Source: Ananas comosus (lineage: Eukaryota; Streptophyta; Magnoliopsida; Poales; Bromeliaceae). Taken from it: DNA of 64,000 nucleotides. Numbering within the stretch: position 1 is the first letter of the stretch; each line of letters opens with the position of its first letter. The stretch covers positions 9,164,432 through 9,228,431 of the forward strand of contig NC_033639.1 in assembly GCF_001540865.1 (NCBI RefSeq). The letters are read 5' to 3'. Under the pieces are notes generated by a model that saw nothing but the letters and a program-made list of their open reading frames with translations, searched no databases and was not told the origin of the DNA. The position numbers and the translations under genes are program-made. Positions 46,691-59,370 of this stretch are shown here, piece after piece.

Positions 46691-49600
46691 ATGGAGATGG
46701 GAGGAGGGGCGGCGCCGCCCCAGGGGCAGCAGCAGCCGCCGCCCGGAGCGGCGGCGGAGGCGGCGGCGGCGCCGCGGCCGGCGGCGGAGCGGCTGAACGC
46801 GGCGGTGGTGCAGCAGCTGAACCTGGAGTCGGTGAAGACGCGCGCCCTCGGCCTCGACAAGGCCATCTCCCGCATCCTCGGGGACTTCGACGCCTACGCC
46901 CGCGCCAACTCCTCCCCCAAATGGTACTACCCTCTCCACAAAACCCCACCCCAGCCCCCACAAAACCCTAAATTTAGTTCCTCAGCCCTAGATTTTCTTC
47001 CTTGTTTTCGTAGATGTTGGAAGTTTTTGCTAAGCGTGATCGGATAAAGAAGAATTTTTTGGGGGCATGTTCTAGTCCTAGCTTGTCTCTTCCTGCAAAA
47101 ATTTGCTCATCGTGGATTTATCCTGCAAAAAAATTGTTTAGTTGTCGAATGTATCCCTTCGAAGTCTCAAAGTGCTGTAGATTTGTCTGGGCTAGTTGAA
47201 CTCCTAATTTCGTAGCTTGAAAAAAAAAAATTATTTTTTAAGATATTTATAGGCACTCGGATTTAGCATTCATGTAGAATGGTACAGGGATGAAATAGAG
47301 AAATTAGAAATGAAAAGAAAAGGCGGTAAAAGTATGTCGAAAGAATGGCTTATACTTAGTTCATATTCGGTTCTCATAATTAAAGTTTTTAGGGGGTAAA
47401 TCTGCAATTTCACTGCTGTGCAAGGATCTAAAGATGATTTTCCCTTGCCTGTCAATGATATTCTGGGGCTTTCTATTGCAGGCAAGACGTAATCGGACAG
47501 TTTTCCATGGTAAGCATGGAGCTCTTCAACATTGTGGAAGACATCAAGAAAGTTTCCAAGGCGTTCGCCGTGTATCCGAGAAATGTTAGTGCGGAAAATG
47601 CCGCAAGTATGCTGTTATACCAATCTCTGTTCTCTATGTTATAAACTGGGGCAAATTTATTTCTTCTTTGTATGCAAATTTATACTCTTTAGTGCTTCTG
47701 CAGATTTATGTAAATAATTTTGCTTGCAAAACAGTTCTCGATATTTTGGTGCCAAAAGTGTAATGCATGCATGTTTATCAGTTTATGGAAGGTCACGGCT
47801 CATTGTAGGTGCGAGTGGCAAAGGAGGATTCATATGACTAATCCCATATAATTGCTTTTGAGGATTCATTTGTTTAACCCACTTTGTGTGTGATACGAAA
47901 CCTGAACCGAGTTAGGCTACATACATTTTGCATTTCCAATGCCTAACTTTTGATTTTTCTTATCCAACATTTTCTGATTTATGGGTTCAATTATTGCAGT
48001 ACTGCCTGTAATGCTGTCATCAAAGTTATTGCCGGAGATGGAAGCAGAGGATAATACGAAGAGGGAGCAATTGTTATACGGAATAACAAATCTCCCCATA
48101 CATACACAAATTGAGAAGTTAAAGGTAATTTGCTTCTAGGGCCTGCTTGGAGGTATTTGGTGATAACTTGTATGGCATGAAGTTTTCATTTTTGTGATTG
48201 CAACCTAGGAATTTGATTTTAGTTCATTGCAAGGTCCTTGTAATGATGAACTCAGGATAATTAATTCTACGTACGTGGTGAGTAATCATATTTTAATCAT
48301 ATTTTGAGAAAAATGAATTAGAAATTGTTTATAATATACAGTTGTAGACGACTTGTCATACTCCTTATCAACCAATTACCACGTGCCCCTTGAGTGAACA
48401 AATGAGATATGTTGAATAAGATGCTCATTTAATTTTCATCTTCAAAGTGTGATAATAACATTTGGAGTTTCTCAGGCTAGAATTGATATGATCGGATCAG
48501 CCTGTGAAGCTGCTGAGAAAGTCATTGCTGATTGTCGCAAAGCTTACGGATTAGCTTCACGTCAAGGACCATCCCTTGTGCCAACCCTCGATAAGGTGCA
48601 AGCTGCAAAAATTCAAGAACAAGAGAACCTACTTAGAGCTGCAGTAAATTTTGGCGAAGGTGTTGTTGCTTTTTATATATCTTTCTCTCAAAATTGTCTG
48701 GAATTTCTATGAAATTTTTTTAGAGATATTCATACAGAAATATCTATTCGTGTGCATATCCCACCGAGAGCAAAATTTTCTTATGCGCCCTTCAAGAAAC
48801 AAATTTCATACATTTATTTTCTTGTGCTACAAAAATACCTTCTTCAAATAACTTATTTAGGTATAAAAATTAACTTCTACATATAAATTGGATGACTACC
48901 TAACTTGAGATAAGTGGCAATATGTAAAAATTCAAATTTACATGGGTATATGTGTAATAGATGATTTTTCGAGGATACTTATGTAGTTATGTAAAACACC
49001 TTTATTGTTTGTTTTTAAAGAATATGTGATATGCCTGTATTTTATGCACTACGTATGACTTATTGGTCCTTAATTAATTAAGAAAGATTTGATTTCCAGG
49101 ATTACGGATGCCTGGAGATCAAAGGCAGCTGCCGTCTTCTCTTCCTAGTCATTTAGTGGATGTGCTCTCCTTTGGAGATAATACACAAAATTTTGGGGAT
49201 AATTCTGGTAAATTGCATATGCTAGTTATGCACTGATCTATTCCTTTTCTTGGTTATATTTTGTATGAAGTTATTTAAGATATTTGATGAATCTATTTTA
49301 CTTAATTCAGTTTTGTTCGAACTAATAGTTCTTCTGTCCAGGTGTCTACTCAAAAAATACTCCTGCATTTACATCTAATGCTGTGAACAACCAGGGAACT
49401 CCAATTCAGGTTTTATTTATCACGTATCTAGCTTTTTGTTTGGAAATACAAGAGAACAGATGTTTGATGTTTGTTAGGAAATTTATTTCTCAGAGAATTT
49501 TGAAGTAACAACCTGTAAGATGATATTCACACCTGCAGAACTAACAGTTAATTACTGCAGAACTATTAGTTAATTATGTATGACAGTCTCAAGGAATTCA

Positions 49601-52600
49601 TTGGCTAAATGTAGCTAAAAGAATAAGTTACATTTGACGCTACCAACTGACTATTCAATACTCATTCTATTCTACAACAGAGCTTATACCTTTTTCAACA
49701 TTGTCTTTTGTAGATAAATATGGTCTTTTCTTTATTCCCAGTAAAACATTAGGAAGAGTTTAGGCTGACTGTGTATTACTTTGTTACTTGATTCTACGTG
49801 TAGGCTCCCGGAGCACAACAAATTGGGAGATCAGCTCCATCACCTTCGGGTGTATCAGGAACTGGTAATTTTGATAATGCATCTACACCTCCAATGCCAT
49901 ACGCTAATTCCCCTCGATCTAGCACGAATATGATGAACACCCCGTCACCACAGCAGCAGCTCCAACAGCAGCTCCAACAGCAGCAACAGCAGAGGCAGAA
50001 AATGATGCAAGTGCCTTCTCAGCACCAGCAGCAACTTCATTCGCAACAGCAGTTGAGGCCATCTTCAACTCCTGGGGTTTTGGGACAGGTAAGACTATTA
50101 ATTTGAGATGTCTCTGCCAAATTATCTATTTACATATGTATAGACATTTAAAATCCAAATTTTCATATAGACCCTTAATTGGTAAATATCTTACATACAA
50201 ACTCTTGTTCTTACAAAAATGCCCGTCTTTGTGAAAGTTTCCTAATATGAAACCAATACTCTATCTCCATCTCCATCTTCACTTGATAAATGGATGTTTT
50301 AGCAAGAAACTGAACTTGAGGGTTATATATAAATATCTGACCTTTAAGGATATATATGTATTGGTTGATTTTGCCCAAAGATATCTATGTATGTACATTT
50401 TTTTTTTCTTGATTGGATCTTGCATATTTGGAGACAACTATGTGTTTAATTTAAACGTTGTGAACATTTATGTTGTGCACCAGGAACAGCTGTATACTTT
50501 TCTTGCTACTTCAAGATTCAGTTCTGATGAATAGTGTAGATTGCGAAAACTTGTTCACTTTCTAAATCAGTTTCCATTTTTCAAAGCTATAGAGATGGCA
50601 AAAGGCTAGTGCTAGATGCATCATGCTAAAGTAACTGCGTCTACTGAAAGGGAGTTGAAAAGTTCGTGATATTAAATATTACATACTTGCACAGTTGGAG
50701 GGTATACTAAAACTTTTATGACTTATCTTAATATTCTCTTTGCTCTTATATAGCATCGGAATAGCAGTATTTGATGATCAAAAGATTTAACACATTATTA
50801 AAGACCATAGCAGGAAGCGAAGGGAAATTATTTAGCAGACATCAAGTGATTATGCGTATCATCTGGAGGGTAGATTCATAATTCTCTGTGATCTTTTAAG
50901 ATACTTTGCTCTTCTTTCTTTACACTAAAGAAGAGGAAACCATTGAAAATGCAGCTCCTGGACATTATTGTGACCTTGCACTCTAGTTGGAAACGTTTTT
51001 ATTTTTCTAATTCTGACTGAGAAGAGTGGCTTAGACCGTCTCTTCAGTAGCATTTATTTTTTAATTTCTACAGTTTTTACTTCCCAAATTTTGAAATTCT
51101 ATCTCATTTGCTGTTGTTTTAGATGGAAATACTTAAAAATCATTCTGTTTTCTACTCTTGCAACTATTTATTGTATTATTTGTATTTTGTACTATTTCTT
51201 TGGAGATTATTTATCTGTAATATTTTTAGTATCCACCAATATCCTTAGCAACAATTTGGTGTTGTATGATTTATATATTCTTTGCAGAGTACAATGTCTC
51301 AGCTGCATGATCTACAGGGTCAGGCTCAACAAAAGTTGCAGCAGGCAATTATGCAAAACCCAATTGTTTTCCCTTGTCAGTGCTCTTGATTTGATTGCAT
51401 TCTTGTCCTCAATTAAAGACTGATTTTTCTCTGCAGCTCCCTGGACAGCACCAGATGCAATACTCCCAGTCACTATCACAACATTTCCAAAATAGACAGA
51501 TGCAATCTATGCAGCAGAACATGGCACAAAACCAACTCAACCAAGGAAGCCAACTAAGGAGCCATTTGAGCCAGTTCACTGGAGCTGGTAACAATGCTTT
51601 GTTAAATGCCGCCCAGGCATCACCTAACTCTCAAATGGTAAGTTTGTTTCTTTCCTGATTGGATTATTGCAGCCTAAATTAGCTGCAATTTTTCTTTCAA
51701 TCTATTCGAGTTTATTTTTTGGACTTCTTGCAGCAGATAAGAAAGTTAGCGTGTCACCATAACCTCTACTAGTTATCTCCACTCACCTTCTATGTGGTTA
51801 AATGCTGAAACTCACTTTGTTGATATTATAATAGTGACTTTTGACTTTTGTTAGTAGTCCAGCTTTACCTTCAAGAAAAGCAAACCACTTACTAGTTTGA
51901 GGGCTATGGATATTCTGATGTACATAGCAGACAAAGTAATGCAGAACTTGGTAAGAATATGTATGTTCTTATATTCTTTCTCTATTTCAGATTTCAAACA
52001 TCTCAACCGCAATGCAATCACAATCATTTTTGCCACGAATGCAGCAGGTCAGTGTTTGGCAAAGAGTTCCATTTTTCTTTTTCTCCCCCTCCCCCCCGCC
52101 CCCCAAGAAAAAAAAAAAAATTGCTGATTGAGAAGTATTAGGTGTTAGCAAGACAATGTTTTTTCCTCTTTTTTTTGTGCTGATTTCTGACTACCAGTTA
52201 AGTATGTTACGTAATTTCATGGGTTTTTTTTTTGGTGTCGTGTATGACTTACTTTTTCTTCTTTTGGATCAGTTTGGGTTAAATGGTGGACATCCTCAAA
52301 GGAATCATGCTTCCCAAATGCTAAATGATCAGAGTATGTGATTCAACCTTTTCCTTCTCTAAACTATAAAATAGTAATATTGAAATTGGATTATGTGACT
52401 GAGAATAGTATTTGCAGTTGAATGATTTTATGGTGTGAGGACTAGTTGGAATAGTGTTGTATGTTTCATTCCTTTTCTCTGTAATAAGAGAAGTTATGAG
52501 TAGTTGGACTGGTCATTAGTGACATTTGCCCAAAAACTCGGAAAGGGCATATCTTCTTTCTGATCCTTAAATTTCGTTACCGGTATTGTTACGTTCTGAC

Positions 52601-52930
52601 AATCTGTATTGATACTGAAGATGTTGTTACTGTGCAATCATAATTACGCTACTCGAATCCGTCTTAGATTTTGCTGTGTTCATTTGTTCATACTAGTCAT
52701 CGATGTTGCGACTAAAATAGCTTCTTTTTTTTTTTGTCCCCCCTCCCAAACTAGTGTTCGGTATGGGGGCCTCAAACCCTTCCAGCATGGTGGGAATGCA
52801 ACAACAGCAACAAAGCGTATTTGGAAACATGCAGACGAATGTTCAAAATCTCCAACCTGGTATGGTAACCCTTCCAAACCCGACACAAAACCCCAATTTC
52901 CCACAACAGAGGCAGCAGAATCAGCAGTAA
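46691..52930 (+). CDS. MED8: Mediator complex subunit 8
   Basis: Twelve exons: 46691-46923, 47482-47606, 48000-48124, 48476-48659, 49100-49207, 49342-49409, 49804-50088, 51288-51344, 51437-51637, 51991-52047, 52273-52333, 52755-52930. Total 1680 nt, 559 residues. The Ala/Pro/Gln-rich start is followed by the conserved helical MED8 region (about 35-220: RLNAAVVQQLNLESVKTRALGLDKAISRILGDFDAYAR, MELFNIVEDIKKVSKAFAVYPRNV, LPVMLSSKLLPEMEAEDN). A long Gln-, Asn- and Ser-rich tail with polyQ runs around 49946-50060 completes it. MED8 sits in the Mediator head module; in Arabidopsis it affects flowering, defence and organ growth. All introns are GT-AG except the one after 51344, which as modelled starts GC (CAG|GCAATT). 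A GT alternative is an exon end at 51365, which adds seven codons. Confidence 0.93.
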
Positions 52931-53876
52931 TCCACAAACCTTCCTTGAGCCATTAAGCTTCTTACAGTAAAACCCAACAAGATGTGGTGAGTTAAAGATC
53001 GACTGCTTCATATGGCAAGTGTGATTAGAGCCACGGAGGGGCTGTTTGTGTAAATTTTTCGGTCCCTTGTATAAAATCGGAGTGGGATAATAATACCACC
53101 ATGTACTTGGGATTTAAGATTCGGAAGGAGAGAGAGCGAATCAACGTTTCGGGTTTCTGTATGTACCTAACAATCCTAGTTATTCTAATTTGGTGATGAG
53201 AATGAATGTGAATTTTTCGTAGTGTGCACTGCATACCTTTTGCTGTTGTTTATCTTGAATTTCTTTTCTTGTGTGTTTCTCCTCTTTAGCTCTATATTTG
53301 TTTAACATTTTGGTCTTCTTATGTTCTTAGTCCAACTTTGCAAGAAAACTAATTTGGTTTTGTTAAAGTTCTACCATATTTTTGTAATTCAAACTAAAAG
53401 GATTGAAGCCTACAAAAAAATCCCATTACATCTTACAGTTGTAGAATATAAGAGCATGTTCGTGTACTTAACTGTCTCCTAGTTTGCTATATAAGAAAAA
53501 TTTGCAGGAATTCGAATGATGGAATAGAATAATTTCTTTCCCTTTGTATAAATCAAAAAGCTAAAGCTACGGTTACAATAGCTAGCCTCGTGTGATGATT
53601 GGAAAATTTTTGTTTCATCTAAAAATAAAATTTATAAAAAGTACTTATATGCTTTTTTAAAACTTAAAAAAATATGGAGGAGAGAACAAAAAAAAATAAC
53701 AGCTAATATTAGTGTTAATGATAAAAATAACAAAAACTAATACATATGTGACACTATGTTCAATAATAAAGGATCTTAGAACTTACTATGAGTCCAAATT
53801 TGCACCTAAAGACCCTTAACGGGTACCGGATCCAACCCGATCCGATAGTTACCTACACCGCCTTTTCTTTTCCCCC
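52931..53876 (+). other. MED8 3' UTR and DPH3 promoter region
   Basis: The first 300 bp or so are probably MED8 3' UTR. The rest is AT-rich and leads to the DPH3 TATA box. Confidence 0.45.
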
Positions 53877-53886
53877 TATAAATATA
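53877..53886 (+). promoter_or_regulatory. TATA box of DPH3
   Basis: TATAAATATA lies 88-97 bp upstream of the DPH3 ATG, followed by a C/T-rich leader with a TAGGGTTT motif at 53963-53970 next to the start codon. Confidence 0.65.
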
Positions 53887-53973
53887 CCCTCGAACCCAAG
53901 GGTTTTTGTTTCCCCGCTCCCCTACTCCCGTTCTCTTGTCGTTCTCGTGTCGCATCTCGATCTAGGGTTTGAG

Positions 53974-54210
53974 ATGTCGTACGACGAGGTGGAGATCGAG
54001 GACATGGAGTGGAGCGAGGAGCTCAAGGCGTACACCTACCCCTGCCCCTGTGGTGACCTCTTCCAGATCACCATGGACGACCTCCGCGCCGGGGAGGAGA
54101 TCGCCCGGTGCCCCTCTTGCTCCCTCTTCATCACCGTCGTCTACAACCCCGAGGACTTCGCGGATAAGCCCCAGAAGAAGACGAATCCTCAGCCAATCGC
54201 CGTCGCCTGA
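53974..54210 (+). CDS. DPH3: Diphthamide biosynthesis protein 3 (CSL zinc finger)
   Basis: Single coding exon of 78 residues, starting MSYDEVEIEDMEWSEELKAYTYPCPCGD. The CSL-type zinc site is complete: cysteines at 24, 26, 46 and 49 (CPCGD ... ARCPSC). The preceding acidic EVEIEDMEW stretch and the YNPEDF motif are family signatures. DPH3 (Kti11) passes electrons to the Dph1-Dph2 iron-sulfur enzyme in the first step of diphthamide formation on elongation factor 2, and in yeast it also supports Elongator. The length matches the family (about 80). The ATG was chosen because homologs start MSYDEV; the frame is open further upstream to 53788 but this lies in the promoter and leader. Confidence 0.95.
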   Translation: MSYDEVEIEDMEWSEELKAYTYPCPCGDLFQITMDDLRAGEEIARCPSCSLFITVVYNPEDFADKPQKKTNPQPIAVA

Positions 54211-55515
54211 GGCGATCAGGTCAGTTAGGGTTTTGATCTTGCGTCGTCAGGGTTTTGATCTTGTGTAGTTAGGGTTTTGATCTTGTGTGATTGAAAGTAG
54301 GGGGATCCTGATTTTTTCTAGCGGTCAGCTAGGGTTCGTGTTAAGTTTGATTGCTTTGTGTTCGTTTTGTTTTCTAATTCTTGGTATGGATGGCCGTTTC
54401 AATTGATGTTTAGATAATAGCCTCTTTTTTATTTAACCCCCTAAGCAAGATTAGGGAAATACAAATTGATGTAGCGGTGGACGATAATGGCCCAATCAAA
54501 TCTTTGGTGGGTGGTTTTGAGTAATACATCTGGATTTGTTACAATTTGTTAGAATTGTCATGGCATCATGCTATCGCTGGTTGCACTTTCGTAGTTTTTT
54601 AGTAGTTATGCTTGTGTTTTACTTTAGCTCGTGATTAATATTTATCGTTTTGATCTTGTGTGGTTAGGGTTTTAATCTTGTGTCCTTAGAAATAACCGAT
54701 CATGATTCCAGCATACGGATTCTTGGAATGGGTGAGGGTGTCTTAATTGATGTGAATAAGATTATAGAAGGTTCTCCATCATTATCTGCCTAATTTAGAA
54801 AATAGTCTTTGTTATAATCAAGATTAGGGAAATATATAATTGATTTAGAAGTAGAAAATAATGGCCTCATGAAATCTTGGGTGATTGAATTGAGTACATG
54901 CAAATTAGTTACAATTTACATGTTGTCGTGCAACAAGTTCCTATTCATCCTATTGTAGCTGTCGATATGGTCATCCATTAGATTTTACATATGTTCATAG
55001 ATCACGGCCAGTTATGCTGATAGGTTATCACTAGTGTTCCGCAGCATCAGCTGATGCTTATGGGTGAATAATATGAATTGCCAGATGAAAATATGGCCAG
55101 TTATTTTATGCCCTACAGCGGCGACCCCTCTCCTTTTCTGGGTATTGTTAAATTCAATCTAATTTGGAGTTGGGGTTCTTTCGTGGATTGTTATTTATTT
55201 TCCTTATCTGCTGATTATCCTGCATTTGTCTAGTATAGAGTTTGATATTATATTCGGTTCTGGGTGCATATCATGTTTAGTGGTCTGCAGTGAATAAGAT
55301 CTTCTGTTACTCCACATGAACTATACTTTATAAATGCATAAAGTGGCATATTCTTTACTCTATTTTCATAGGCAAACCAACAATCTGAATTCCATAGACA
55401 TACATCTTTCCAACTTTTCTGTTTCTCCAAGGAAATTCATTTGGAATGCAAAGTTGAAGTACATTTATCTGAATCAGCATCTCGTAAGCACTCTTCTTTT
55501 TTTTTTTTCACTCGT
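54211..55515 (+). other. DPH3 3' UTR and flank
   Basis: The word TTAGGGTTTTGATCTTG or a near copy recurs after the stop codon (near 54225, 54250, 54268, and again near 54664), giving a small imperfect tandem repeat. No further gene is supported. Confidence 0.45.
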
Positions 55516-55516
55516 C

Positions 55517-55517
<1 letters not shown>

Positions 55518-55589
<72 letters not shown>
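55518..55589. repeat. (TA)n(GA)n microsatellite at left of MITE F
   Basis: The TA run (to about 55541) passes directly into a 48-base GA run that ends at the MITE boundary. Confidence 0.9.
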
Positions 55590-55594
<5 letters not shown>

Positions 55595-56128
55595 GCTGGT
55601 ATACTATCAGTAGCACGAAAGCCTCCGTGCTACCAAGTTATTTTCGACATTGCGGTTTCCAAATCAACGATCAACTCCGTTAGACTTGATCTACACTATT
55701 GAAAGTATTTAAAAACTAAATCTTATAATTTTTCGATATCATTTACATATCAAACGAGTAGTCTAAAAATGAACAGCTGAAAATAAAAATATCATAAAAA
55801 ATGATGATAAAAGACTTGAATTTAAGATTAGAAGTACTGATCTTATTTTAAAAGTGAAAAAAAATATCTATAAAAATTTTATCAGATTTGAATTGTTTTA
55901 TACCGTTAAATTGACAAACGCATCACATCGATCATTAAAATTGTCAATTTTGAGACATTTTGATCACTAGCCAAATGATATTGAAAAATTATGAAATTTA
56001 GTTTCCAAATGCTTTTAATAGTGTAGATCAAGTCTAACAGAGCCGATCGTTGATTTGGAAGCCGCATCATTGAAAACTACTTGCTAACACGGAGGCCTCC
56101 GTGTTATCGATAGTATACTAGCCTAGCG

Positions 56129-56130
<2 letters not shown>
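55590..56130. mobile_element. MITE F, 541 bp with long imperfect TIRs
   Basis: The first 120 bp (CTGGTATACTATCAGTAGCA, then GCCTCCGTGCTACCAAGT and AACGATCAACTCCGTTAGAC) are imperfectly inverted in the last 120 bp (GTCTAACAGAGCCGATCGTT, then GAGGCCTCCGTGTTATCGAT and AGTATACTAGCC). The AT-rich middle has no coding capacity. Flanks are (TA)n(GA)n on the left and (CT)n(TA)n(GT)n on the right. Confidence 0.8.

Positions 56131-56223
<93 letters not shown>
56131..56223. repeat. (CT)n(TA)n(GT)n microsatellite at right of MITE F
   Basis: Three successive dinucleotide runs begin where MITE F ends. Confidence 0.9.
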
Positions 56224-56224
<1 letters not shown>

Positions 56225-57052
56225 TCTTCTTAGTGATATAAATATTTGATGCCCCACTTTATTTATGCTTGTAGAGGATAGAAAGATTCTTTATTGTAGG
56301 AAGGAGGTAATCTGTGATGCTACTTAGCGGAGGCCAAAATATTTTCCCTGATAGGTCTAAAATATTAGTAGTATTGCAACAAGTCTTCTATAGTTCCTGG
56401 AGTGCTAGACTTGCATGTTGTTGATGGGTCGGCAGACATAATGATACGACCGACTATTCATTAGTTTGTGTATGCAGTCTAAATTGCTGTATGGGTTTGC
56501 CAGCACGTTGGAAGGAGATTCTTCGTCCGGCGGACACACAACATTTTGAAGTATTTAATCTCAAATCCATCGCATTCTTTCTAGCTCATTGCTTTCCGAG
56601 GTAAGTGATGATTTGAGCGGAGGGTTGAAATCAATTTTTGCTTCGTTGGAGATACGGCAATGGCGATCTCTACAATGGTTCTCGACTTGGCCTATGAGAT
56701 CTGAATACTTGGTACGTCTATTGTTGTCTCTACCTGTTTCTTTTTATTATTTTTATTATAGAGAGGATTGTATAAAAGAGAAGGGAGGGTTATTGGATAT
56801 GTGTACCTAATCGGCTATTTCTACACTTGGAACGCAGTTTCTCGGCAGTTTATTTTTTAAAAAATTTTCTTTTTTATAACATTCAAATTTGATAGGAGTA
56901 AACTAAGGGTTAAGGTGTCGTGGCCGTGCCAGGACATAGTAGTAGATTTTTAACATATATAATATAAAATTAAATTTTGAAATTTTTTTAAAATAATTAT
57001 AAATATTAGTTATGTATAGTTTACTACCTATAACAATTAATATAGTGGTAGA
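56224..57052. other. Intergenic DNA
   Basis: No supported gene. The open frame near 56589-56810 does not resemble any family I know. Confidence 0.4.
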
Positions 57053-57362
57053 TTTTTTAGATGTGTATATAAAATAAAATATGACTATGACTTACAGGAA
57101 ATGAAAAGTAAAAATTGATTAACTTTAAATTTTTTTTTCAATTCTATTTTTATTCGAACTTACAAAAATTATAAAATATAAAATTAGAAAAAAATTATTT
57201 TTTAAATTTTTTATAGAATTTGTATGATTCATCAATATGACGAGAGATTTCATGATGACTAGGTTAAATAGAATTGAAAAAAAAATTTAAAGTTAATCAA
57301 TTTTTACTTTTCATTTCCTGTAAGTCATAGTCATATTTTATTTTATATACACATCTAAAAAA
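57053..57362. repeat. Perfect 97-bp inverted repeat with 116-bp spacer
   Basis: Arm 1 (57053-57149) and arm 2 (57266-57362) are exact reverse complements base for base. Arm 2 ends on the base before the N at 57363. The arms are AT-rich, carry no TIR-like ends or coding sequence, and would form a long hairpin in single-stranded DNA or RNA. Confidence 0.92.
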
Positions 57363-57627
57363 NTATTTAATTATTTCAGTGTTTTGTTTAATTTTTAAAA
57401 AATATTTATTTGAAATTTGAAGGGAAAAATTATTTTTTACTAAATTTTTTTTAAAAGAATTGTAAAATCTTATGTAAATATGTAACAATAAACTATATGA
57501 CGAATAATTAAATAAATTTAAATATTAAATTATTTAAATTTAATTTTTTATATTTATTAGTATTTTTTATTTTCTAAATTTAAAAATTGAATTTTCAAAG
57601 TTGAAAATTTTTTTATTGCAAATCTCA

Positions 57628-59266
57628 GAGGCCACTTTGCATAAGAAGTTTATTGGTTTTGAAATTTTGCAAATATGGACTATCTTTTTCGTTTTTGTAG
57701 ATATGGTCTGAATTTTCAGTAAATGGATAGATTTTTTTTTTTTCCTCTTGTTCGTTATTTTTTGCTACCATTTCGTCTTCCCACTCTTCTTCTTTGCTTC
57801 TTCTCCATTTTCCTCTTCCACTCTTTAACCTGGCCGTCAATGCGGAGGTGAGCGTGTTGCGGAGCGCATGGCTACAGATGCCGATAGCAACGAGGATACC
57901 AAAGAATTTAAAGACGATTGAGTGGGAGTGTCAAGCAAGGGAGGAAGAGCAATAGCCGAAAAAAAATATATAGGTGGAAAAAAAATATATTTTTTCTCTA
58001 GGGAAGATTATATGTTGTCACTGCTATAGAAAATGACAAGAAAAAAAATAATATTATTTAAGACAAAAGTATAAAGTTGTATTTTTTTTATACAAAAGTT
58101 GTACTTTTTGAAACGAAAGTTGTATTGTTTAAATAAAAATTGCAGTATACAAAATAAAAGTTACACTGTTTTAGACTATTGAACTGTTTGAGGCTAAGTT
58201 TCAAATAGTATAACTTAGTTTTAAATAATTTTAAATGGTACAATTTTTTTTAAAAAGTGCAAATTTTATTTTATATGGTCTCAAATGATTTTAAATAGTG
58301 CAATTTTTGTTAAAAAAAATATAATTTTCGTTTAAAAAATATAATTTTCATCTCAAATAATAAAATTTTCATTCAAATAGTACAATTTTTATCTAAATAA
58401 TATAATTTTCACTCGAAAAGTCTAAATTTTATCTCAAAAAGTATAATTTTTATCTCAAAAAATATAATATTTATCTTAAACAATGTAATTTTATTTTCTT
58501 TTCTTTTTAATTTTTGATCTTTTCTTTTTCTTCTTTCCTCTTTGATTTTTGACCTTTCTATAACAGCGTTGGAAGGAAAATATATATATATATATATACT
58601 TTTCTATTTTTTATTATTTCTTTTTTTTTTTTCACCGTTTGGATTTCTTTTTTTTAATCGCCGTTGCCATCCATTGCCATAGACTTCACCGGAAGCTCAC
58701 CTTTGCGATCAATGCCGTATCAATTCAGAAAAATATTAGTGATAATCTACATGATGCAGTGGCTTCGGTGAACACACCCCCACCCCCCCACCCCCCAAAA
58801 AAAAACTATTCATCATGACGAGTATAAAAATATTAAGCGCTTTCTAAAAAATACTTAATCAAGCTCATAAAAAAAGACAAGAACAAGGCTCATCTTTTGT
58901 GCTCCTTGGAGAAGCGGAAGTGCGTCTTCGTTCTCACCCTCACGGGCGACGACGAGCATCGCCTCAGCCACGATCTCATTACCTCCACCCGCTTTACCCC
59001 TGCTCATGCCCACTTTGAGTCCTTTTTGAGCACCCATCATAGGGAGAGAAGGCATCGCAAAGGACCGCAGCAGACATGGCGGAGGAGATGATGAGGGTCG
59101 GAGAGAAAAAGACGAAGAAGAAAAAAAACGAGAAAAATAAATAAAAGTATTTTAATCAATTTGCTGAAAATTCAGATCAAATCTGAAAAAAAAAAAAAGA
59201 AAAAAAAACACTCACTATTGCAAAATTTCAAAATCATTAAGTTTTTTATGCAAATTGGCCAGCCTC
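57628..59266. mobile_element. 1.64-kb TIR element, possibly MULE-like
   Basis: The left 100 bp (GAGGCCACTTTGCATAAGAA, then TTGAAATTTTGCAA and CTGAATTTTCAG) and the inverted right 100 bp (GAGGCTGGCCAATTTGCATA, then TTGAAATTTTGCAA and CTGAATTTTCAG) match in order. TIRs of about 100 bp suggest a Mutator-like non-autonomous element. The interior has two islands of higher GC (about 57760-57930 and 58890-59095) that look like captured genic sequence, between AT-rich repeats of AATTTTTRT words. Flanking 9-mers (AAATCTCAG and CAAATTCAG) are only partly alike. The 161-bp element at 9.16 kb has the same ends. Confidence 0.6.
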
Positions 59267-59370
59267 AAATTCAGTACTAGATTTATTTAAAATAATTTAA
59301 AATTAAATTACATAATGGCTTTATCAAGTATATTTATTTTTAAATTTTTATAAATTATAAATAAATAAAG

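Noticed and set aside
55441..55683. Frame spanning the (TA)n(GA)n run
   Set aside because: Translated dinucleotide repeat only.
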